A stretch of DNA of 64,000 nt, from positions 17,760,206-17,824,205 of the forward strand of contig CM055094.1 of the NCBI GenBank assembly GCA_029204225.1, written 5' to 3'. Of the stretch, positions 56,466-64,000 are shown piece by piece. How positions within the stretch are numbered: position 1 is the stretch's first letter; each line of letters opens with the position of its first letter. The stretch comes from Diphasiastrum complanatum (taxonomy: Eukaryota; Streptophyta; Lycopodiopsida; Lycopodiales; Lycopodiaceae). The notes under the pieces are model-generated. The model was not told where the DNA came from. It did not search any database and saw nothing but the letters and a program-made list of their open reading frames with translations. The translations under genes and the position numbers were made by a program.

Positions 56466-57604
56466 TTGGAACAATATCACAGATCATGAAACAAAATAAC
56501 ACCCACACAGAAAGCACTCTCCCACACCAAGCTCACATAACAACTATATTTTTAAAAACAAAGTACACTATACATATAGTTTCTACTAACCCATGCATGG
56601 CCTAGGTTGCCGTTGATGGGATGAGTGTCCCGTCAACTTGCCTTGTGTCGGGCCAATTGGTCATAATCCACTAATCGGACCCGCAATACAGTTATGCAAA
56701 AGTTCTACTTTTATTCTAACTCTCTCTAGAAGTAAAATCTACTTTTCATACAATCATGTACGTAACATCAAAGTTAACAAACTTTAAGTATAGAAAGTTT
56801 TGGTCTACACTTATCAAACTTTTTTCTAACGAGTGGCTTGGTGAAAATGTTAACTAGTTGCTCATATGTGCTACAATGAATATTTATTTCTTTACTCAGC
56901 ATCCTTTCACGTATGAAGTGATAATGAATCTCGACATGTTTGGTCCTCGCATGAAACACCGGATTCTTTGTTAGTTGAATGCCACTCTGACTATCACTAT
57001 GTATAGATGTAGGTTTTTCCTACTTCATGTCCATCTCATCCAAGATTTGTCTCAACATGGCTTCTTGTGCTGCGCTACAAATTGCCTTATACTATGATTC
57101 TATTGTGGATTTAGCAACTATATTTTGCTTCTTGCTAGACTAGTAAAAACAACCACAAAACTGTAATACATACCTTGTGGTAGATCTACGATCCTCACAA
57201 TCACCTCCTCAATACGCATCCACATAGTCGCATAACTCAGGTAAGCTTTCTTGCTTCCTATACACCAAGCCATAATCGAAAGTGCCTTTGACATATCGCG
57301 AGATGCATTTGCTGCCTTCCAATGCGTTTTCGTAGGTGCTGCTGTAAACTGGCTTACAATACCAATAGCATAGCATATATATGGCCTAGCTGTGGTAAAG
57401 TAAATCAAGCTCCCTACTAATAGCCTAGTTGTGACTCATCAAGCTTGGAAAGCTTTTTACCTAGCTCAATAGGAGTGTTCACTAGCTTGCAATCCTGTAG
57501 CCTGACTTGTGCAACAACTCTTCTGACATACTTGACATGTGTTAGTCCCATCTCATGTTCCTTTTTTCACACCTCCACTCCTTAATGCATCATGTTGAGA
57601 TCTA
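56466..57604 (-). mobile_element. Copia-B family remnant (LTR, RNase H, RT end), broken
   Basis: 56466-56721 matches the Copia-B LTR, ending on the plus strand TTATTCTAACT like that family. Next comes a purine-tract complement, then minus-strand RNase H (56774-56959, FHARTKHVEIHYHFIRERM) and RT-end/RNase H wording near 57118-57408 (ICYAIGIVSQF, THWKAA). It is broken, with several breaks. Confidence 0.82.
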
Positions 57605-57605
57605 T

Positions 57606-58205
57606 TGTTGGCGGATTCTGATGAATCCCCAAGATACTCGGACATAGCAACTCAAGAGCACCTCTCACCTTAGACCGAGGAGGTCTCTGAGAAGACGAGA
57701 CTAATGAAGACTGAGCCGAGTATGAGAGCTGAGGAATACTAGTTAGTAATGACAAGTAAGAACTGTGTAAGCCCCGTGGTTTATCCCGGAAGATGGAATG
57801 ACCATGTAGGAACTAGTATTTCTAGGCAAATGTAATAAATGCAAGTAGACCCCTCTTAAAGAAAGTAGAGTGAGCCACCTTTTGATGGTGACCTCTAGTG
57901 GAGAGCATTATTCCACTTGTAATATGTGAAATGTGGAAATTCCACTAGGATGCCACCTAAGGAGCTCTCTTGCTTATTTAAGAGACTCCCTCTTTGTGTA
58001 GAGGAGATTTTTGTGATTTGTATCAACTCCATGCTGAAATGAGAAGAACCTTCATGAGTTTGGTGCAACCATTGAGCTCCTTGATCATGCTTGTTTCTTG
58101 AGTGATGCATTTCTGATCTTGCCATTTCCTCCTTTTGTGTGTGGTTGTGGACTATAGAGTGGATTAGATTTCATATTTTCTTGTGGATTAATGTAGGAGC
58201 CAGCA
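57606..58205. repeat. possible solo LTR
   Basis: The 600-bp stretch starts TGTTGGC and ends GCCAGCA, a near-inverted match, and has promoter-like TTATTTAAGAG near 57975. No second copy, primer site or target duplication is seen, so this is weak. Confidence 0.3.
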
Positions 58206-59261
58206 TTCAAGTAAATTAAATAGGCTGGATCTGTGGTGTGATTCTTGCATATCTCTGTACAATCCAGTTCTTGATGTTATTGGGATGTCCAAGAATCAAT
58301 AGACTGGTTGGTTTCTTGATTCTTGGACTTCTAACATGCTGTAGATTAGTTTTTGTTTCTTGTTTTGTCAATTTATGCAAGTAAGGTAGTGTAGGATCTG
58401 ATTTTAGTCCATTTTGCAATGATCCGTTTTAGCATTCTGTTTTTAAGTGCCATAGTAATGCCCAACCGTGTTTCAAGAAGAGCTGTTTTTGGGCATTCTT
58501 GGTGTGCTTGCATGGTAGAATGATTGCAAGTGATTTCAAGAGTTCAAGAGTGTTCGAAAACGACGGATTCGCGTCAGATCTCGACCGACGGTTCTGGGTC
58601 CAATCTCGACCGACGGGATTCCTCACCATCTCAACCGACCAACTCCATGCTAGACCATAGAACTTTCAAACGACACCTCTAATTGGCATTTCGACCGAAC
58701 CACCATCTCCCCAAAGCCTTTGATTTTCAGCATTTTTCACTAACTCAGTGTTTTCTTACTCTTGGAATGGTATTAAAGTGTTTGGTGTTTGTATTGGCTC
58801 TCATGATTTTCTCACATCTTTTCTACAAGAAGCTTTTAAGGCACAATGTCCACCATTCTAAATTACTGCCCAAGTTGTAGAATAATCGATTTGATGAAGT
58901 TAGTTTAATTTATGCATCTTCAACTGCTCTTGTTACATGTTTGGGTAGTTGTGACTTTTGTTGCTCGTATACTAGTATTATGTTTTCAGCATAGCACCCA
59001 TCCTCTCTTTCTTGACTATGTGGCACATGTATTCCTTTTCAATGATCCCTTTGTGACGCCAGATGATTGCTTCTTCCACTTGCACAATCTAAAATGCCTC
59101 TCTTTGAACCATTGGTTGGCCAACAATGACTACATTTACGAAAATATCGTATGAGCAAATTCACTCTTCTACATTTACCAAATTAGTCAACGAATCTCCA
59201 TCAAATGCAATCAAGGCTCATCTTCTATTTTCGATAAGTCCAAGTGCATGCGCATGGTTAG
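58206..59261. other. no recognisable gene; short CGACCGAC repeats
   Basis: Non-coding by eye. Between about 58579 and 58650 the word TCTCGACCGACGG or a close variant occurs three times. Plus-strand readings at 58683-59154 have no motif I recognise. Confidence 0.4.
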
Positions 59262-59890
59262 AGTTAGAATAAAACTAGAACTATTGTGTTACTGTATTGT
59301 GGGTCCGATCAGTGGATTAGGACCAGTTGGCCTCGCCACGAGGCAAGTCGACGGGACAGGCATGATATGTGAGCTTGGTGTAGGAGAGTGCTTTTTGTGT
59401 GGGTGTTATTGTGTTTCATGATTTGTGATCCTATTTCAAACGAATTTTAACTTGGTATCAGAGCCTAACAGGGATCGTACATAGTGTAGAATAGTCGTTG
59501 AAGAGAGCTTCAGGAGAACATTTTTCCGGAAGTCACAGTTTACGGTGGTTAGAGAGTAGAAAGTGAAGCACCAGTGCATTGTTTTGGGCATACGGAAGCT
59601 TGGCAAGCTCAATACAAAGATCCTTAGCATGTGCGTAGCAACAGACAACATTAAAAATGGGCAAAAACCGCAAACCTTGTAGTTAGTTTGTAAAAAAGGT
59701 CGGGCAAGGGTTACGGTTTTCTCATAAAATCGGCACTAAATTCATTGTCTGTGCACCGTTTTGGATGTTGTAAGGACAAGATGGTAGTCGTTCTAATCCA
59801 TCAGTTAGCCATGGAAAGACTTTGAGTTTTTTGTCAGATTTTGCTCACTATTGGAGAATCTAGCATTTTTTATGGGAAAAATGAAAAAAA
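59262..59890 (+). mobile_element. 5' end of a Copia-B family element (LTR, primer site, leader), broken
   Basis: 59262-59452 is plus-oriented LTR sequence of the Copia-B family, starting AGTTAGAATA and ending GAATTTTAACT. The primer site TGGTATCAGAGCC follows at 59453-59465, then leader sequence related to 41100-41248. It ends where minus-strand copia coding begins near 59900. It is a broken fragment. Confidence 0.82.
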
Positions 59891-59899
59891 AAAAAAGGC

Positions 59900-61770
59900 C
59901 ATTTAATAAGTTGGTTTTATATCACCAATTCTCCACATTTTTTGCCCACTGAAGGCTCTATAGAGTCATCATCAATAGGGTGCCCTACTCTAGGCCTCAG
60001 ACTGCAGAAAATTTGGTGAAAAATAGAAATGGATCGAGCCATGACAAGAAATATGTCCATATAGTAGGCATCATACAAAACTAGTATTGCCTCTCTTGAA
60101 CTTTGAGATGTAGAAATCTCAATAAAGCAAGATAGTGCATCAAGAAATGGAAGAGAAGCGTAAGTGAGAATACTAAAGTGGATACCACCTGAAATTTGCC
60201 TCTCTTTACCATAGAAGATGAGCCATACAGACTTGGCCATCCATCTTGAAGATCCCCTTGAAATCATATGTTGAGGAGGCTCCTCCTCAAACCTCGACCC
60301 CTTCACATCTTGATATTCATCAATAGATATGATTTGAGATGCATCTTGAGATGCCTTGAGCTTGGCCCCTTCCAAGGTTGAATGTAGACCTTCATAAAGT
60401 ATTGTATCTTCACTCTCAATCACTTTTGAAATAGAGAGTATAATGGCTCTATAGGCCTCCTTGGTGGATAAGCATCCAACCATGATCCATGAGCTTGGAT
60501 CATCCATCCTCCTTGTTTCCAAGGGAATATGTGCAAAGCAAGAACCTCCAAGGGCACTAAGGTAATCATCCTTAGGCTTCTTAAATAATACTTCATATGG
60601 TGTATTTCTTCCAATAGCTTCAATACTCCTCAAAGCTTTGATCTTCAAATGAGAACTCCATCTCAACATAAGCTTTGAATAATAAGAAGTAATCATGCAC
60701 CATAAACCTTGAAGAAAGAAGAAATGTGCATCTTGTGTGATTATCCTCCTTCAAAGACTTGGATACATAAGCAACCTCAAGAGATTTTTCACTCTCTCTT
60801 GGGTTCAATTTGTAGATTCCTCCATATCTAGATCCATATGCAAGGATCACACCATCCTTGTTGATCACACAATTGTCAATATGGAAATTGACATCAAGAC
60901 CACCATCAAGTAGTTTGCCAACACTTATAAGATTCTTTGTAATCTTGGGAACAAAAAGAACCTCTTGAAGAGATAGAAATTTTGATGATGCAAGCTTCAA
61001 GGGAATAGTTCCTACTCCTTCAATTTTGCACTCTTGATCACTTGCAATATATATGGTCTTCTTGATTCCTTCATAAGACATAATAGTTGAAAATGAATCT
61101 TTGGAGCTACACATATGTGAAGATGCTCCACTATCAATATACCAAGAGTCATCCATCTTGAAGGTGGAAGAGGATATTTTTGATGCCATAAGTGAGCATT
61201 CTCCATCACTTGCAATAAAGTCTTCTTTCTCATGAGAGATGTCGGCTTGCTTGAATTTATTCTTCTTCTTGAAGCAATTGGTGGCATAGTGGCCTTTCTT
61301 GCCACAAAAGAAGCACTTGACATCTTTTTTCTTCTTCTTTGAAGAATATTGAGAGGAATCATCATCATCTTGGTCTTTTTCTTTGTTCTTGGAGATGTGT
61401 TGGTGTTGCTTTTTGCTCCTCTCTTTGTGCTTGGCAAATAAAACTTTGTCTTCACAATTACAATTGAGTGACAATTTGCCCATCCTTAATAGCTTGTTCT
61501 CATGCCTTGATTCTTCAGCCATTACCACTCCTTGCAAAACCTCCAAAGTAGGTAGCTCCTCCTTGATGGCATAGGATTGGACAAGGTTCTCATACTCATC
61601 TCTCAAGCCATTAAGAATGACTTGGACTACCTCACTTTGATTTAAGGATTCTCCAATACAAGCAAGCTCCCTATGAGTATTTTTCATTCTCAACACATAA
61701 TTAGTGGCACTCTCATCACTCTTTTGAGAACTTTGGAATATTTGATTTCTAAGAGTGAGGAGTTGCCATC
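59900..61770 (-). mobile_element. Copia-A/Copia-1 lineage remnant (gag, protease, integrase parts), broken
   Basis: Minus-strand copia coding. Gag begins near 61770 and continues in 61696-60620 (LRMKNTHRELACIGESL, VVQVILNGLRDEYENLV), with knuckle CFFCGKKGHYATNC and protease WYIDSGASSHM near 61110-61145. Integrase-end wording follows in 60696-59917 (NTPYEVLFKKPKDDYLSA). The gag is a relative of Copia-A gag (VVQVILNGL here, IVQVMLNGL there). No LTR is attached. It is broken, with several breaks. Confidence 0.85.
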
Positions 61771-61774
61771 TATG

Positions 61775-63559
61775 CCAATTTTTGGCCCTATCACCTAAGA
61801 TGCTTGACTAGCAATCTTTATGATACCCCTAAAGTCAACACTATAAACTATTTCTAACTATTTTACACATGTGGGAACATGCTCCACACATGTGAAATGT
61901 ACTCACAAGCATAAAATCATAAAATCACCAAGATAGATATTTGACTATTTTTCACACTCGAAATCCAAATGTATACCAATTATGCTTGATTTTTTATTAA
62001 CAAATGCTTTAGCAGATTTCTTTCATATCCCGAAAAACAAGCACCTCCAGATCAAACAGAGAGATGAATGTGAAGTGTTCAAAGTAGGATGTACCTTGAA
62101 TGATGCTTTTGTGAATGATAGTGAGGGTTCATTATCATTACCTTTATCATTGATTAGAAGTCCAGGTTTGACAAGAAAAAGTACTTCAATCATTCTTATG
62201 TTGAAGGTACTATGTGTTCTTTTCATGGCTTCTAATGTTCGAGATTCTTCCATTTCTTATGATGCAACTATCAAGAGGGAGATTGCTAACTTTTGTGGTG
62301 TGATCATTAAGAGGGAGTCTTGTGAAGGAAAGGGCAAAGGAAGAGTGACTCTTGAGAAGATCCAAGGCATGGATCTTAAATCTCTTCATCAACTCAAAGG
62401 ATGCTATGATTGTCGTGGAGTGTTCATGCATGATCAAGATGGCAAAAGGTTGGATGAAGAAGACTACATGGAGCAATAGATCTCATTCGTGAGCCCATTG
62501 AGGTTTGGTTTGACCTCAAATGGGCTGGTTTGATTAGGTTTGATACTCAACTTCATCTACTCTACTTCATGTTGGATAGAATTGTAGAAATCTATCTTTT
62601 GGTTTATGATGGTGACATTGTTTTCACTAACTATAGTGAAAGGTTGAAATCCAGCAATGATGAGATCTCGTGTTGAAATCAAGCAATGATGTTAATCATG
62701 TGTTTGAGAGGGAGTATCTTCAGAGGTTCATATCTAAAGATGTTTATAAATGCAAAGTCCTTGATGTTTTATTGGAAGATCAAGATGTTGATCTTGAATT
62801 GCTTCACCAACACCAAGAGGCAAGTAGCAATTGGAAGCTATCAAAAGCATCAAAGGGGGGCCACATGGGCAAAGCATTTTGGATATGTTTTTACAGGTTC
62901 TTGAAGGTTCACGTAAGGTTCTTGGAGTAGCAAGGAAGTGTCCTTTTACTCTACCTTACTTGTTTAATCTCATGTATGAACATTGTCATGTCAATGTGTT
63001 GGAATTGCCAAAATTCAATGAAACTAGTTCCATAGTTTTGCATCCTTTGGATCTTGGAGATGGAATAGTTATCATTGCTGGTATTTATGATCAAGTACAT
63101 GCATTCATTCAAATCTTGAAAGATATTGAAGTGTTCAATATGTTTACATTTGAGCAAATTGGCAAATTGTTGACAATGTAGGATCAAGGGTTGTATGAAA
63201 ATCTGGTAGAGATACTTCAAGTATTTCAAGTTCAGGTTTTTCTCATTCAAATGGAGCAGAGAACACATCATTTTGGCAATTCATTCACTCAAGGGCTTTC
63301 ATGGATTGGAGATCTACAAAGGCAAGGTGGTGATGGAGGTTCATTCATGGAGATACATGGTGCATTCACTATGGGCATAGTGGAATGTGGAGGAGGCATG
63401 CAAACACTTGTTGGTACTTTCATTTACAACTTGTTTGCTGCTTTTTTACAGAGAATTCAAAGGTGGATACATGGAGGAATCCTTTCATTATGATTCTATA
63501 TTCCTTCACATGTATCTTGTTCACCATTCTATGTAAAATTGATGTAAGAAATAGTGAAG
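61775..63559 (+). other. unrecognised coding-like stretches
   Basis: Two plus-strand readings are longer than chance suggests: 61982-62479 (165 residues, with GMDLKSLHQLKGCYDCRGVF) and 62831-63181 (116 residues, with KCPFTLPYLFNLMYEH and GDGIVIIAGIYDQVHAF). A third reading lies at 63191-63493. I recognise no family. They lie between a copia remnant and a gypsy-type polyprotein, so a decayed element ORF is as likely as a host gene. Confidence 0.3.
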
Positions 63560-64000
63560 CATCCTATATGGACACTATCCACGCAAGAACGAAACAATCC
63601 CACAGAACCTCCAGTCGGCGTCAAACGGGATCCGCAACTAGGCTCACCACTGCGCACTGATCAGAATGATCGACTGCACCAACATGAACCACCTTTTCAC
63701 ATGGTGGAGCCTGAGGAACCATGCACTGAAAGGCTCACACTCTTGCTATCAAGCCACGTTAGTTTACCCCTCGGAGAACTACTGCGGATTGCATCACAAG
63801 CGAAAAGCCTTTTAGTTGAATGGGCCAAGGCGTTTGAGGAGCCAGTAACGCCTGAGCCCATCTATTGTGTGCGCTATGATGAAACAAGTAATGTCCTCCA
63901 CATTGGAGCAGCATGGGAAAGTGAGGAACACAACATCACTTTGCCAATCAAACACAAGAGATACGAGGACAAGGCGATAGTGGTAGATGGAGGATCAGGT
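63560..64000 (+). CDS. gypsy-type polyprotein, part before and into protease (runs off the edge)
   Basis: An open plus-strand frame runs from about 63560 to the window end. It contains SLPLGELLRIASQAKSLL, IYCVRYDETSNVLHIG and, at the edge, AIVVDGGSG, which reads as a retropepsin active site (DGGS type) of plant gypsy elements. The rest lies outside the window, so integrity and lineage cannot be judged. Confidence 0.6.

Noticed and set aside
58683-59154. Possible copia protease patch (FLDYVAHVF)
   Set aside because: A faint resemblance only; no DSGA-type site and no neighbouring copia motif on that strand.

Overview
The window looks like transposon-packed nuclear DNA of a seed plant. The evidence is the set of plant-type Ty1/copia and Ty3/gypsy lineages (chromovirus and Tat/Athila-like), primer sites for initiator tRNA-Met and tRNA-Asp, GT-AG introns and one plant CYP71-clan cytochrome P450 gene. 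The sequence is AT-rich. I cannot fix the species; the P450 resembles the CYP736/CYP750 group, which would fit a gymnosperm or a woody angiosperm. No bacterial operon, rRNA, tRNA gene or CRISPR array is seen.

Layout. 1-15206 is an old minus-strand gypsy element (5661-15206) carrying two later insertions. One is a plus-strand chromovirus, Gypsy-1 (about 1243-5660). The other is a plus-strand LTR element without recognisable pol (8097-13018). 15207-18300 holds a minus-strand split reading frame that I interpret as a host gene of at least seven exons (16015-17634). 18982-20217 is a decayed Ser/Thr/Pro-rich reading region, followed by a 68-bp higher-order minisatellite. 20674-23437 is a copia copy with a perfect GGAAT duplication. 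24722-27393 is minus-strand Tat/Athila-like gypsy pol. 27394-45669 is one plus-strand gypsy element (Gypsy-3) split by two minus-strand copia elements: Copia-A (28880-35310, whole-looking, very young) and Copia-B (35556-41533, with non-TG/CA ends). 45670-48360 is another copia fragment, itself carrying a very compact LTR element (45907-47861). 48361-49875 is a second copia fragment. 49880-51096 is the 5' end of a minus-strand Tat-like element with a tRNA-Asp primer site. 52861-54803 is the P450 gene, the clearest host gene. 55807-61770 is a mosaic of copia remnants of the same families, and the right edge (about 63560-64000) enters another gypsy-type polyprotein on the plus strand.

How it fits together. 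The nesting gives relative ages. Hand-counted LTR differences are 1 in 655 for Copia-A, about 3.4% for the pol-less element, about 4.5% for Gypsy-3, about 5% for Copia-B and about 8% for the 20674 copia. Five insertions have target duplications that I could read on both sides (GATGC, CACCT, GGAAT, CTTTT and an imperfect TTAA[T/C]). Apart from the P450 and the candidate split gene, almost everything with coding character is mobile-element sequence. I found no new multi-gene system. The most unusual items are the non-canonical LTR family, the compact long-LTR element, the pol-less element with an acidic coding region, and the unidentified split gene.
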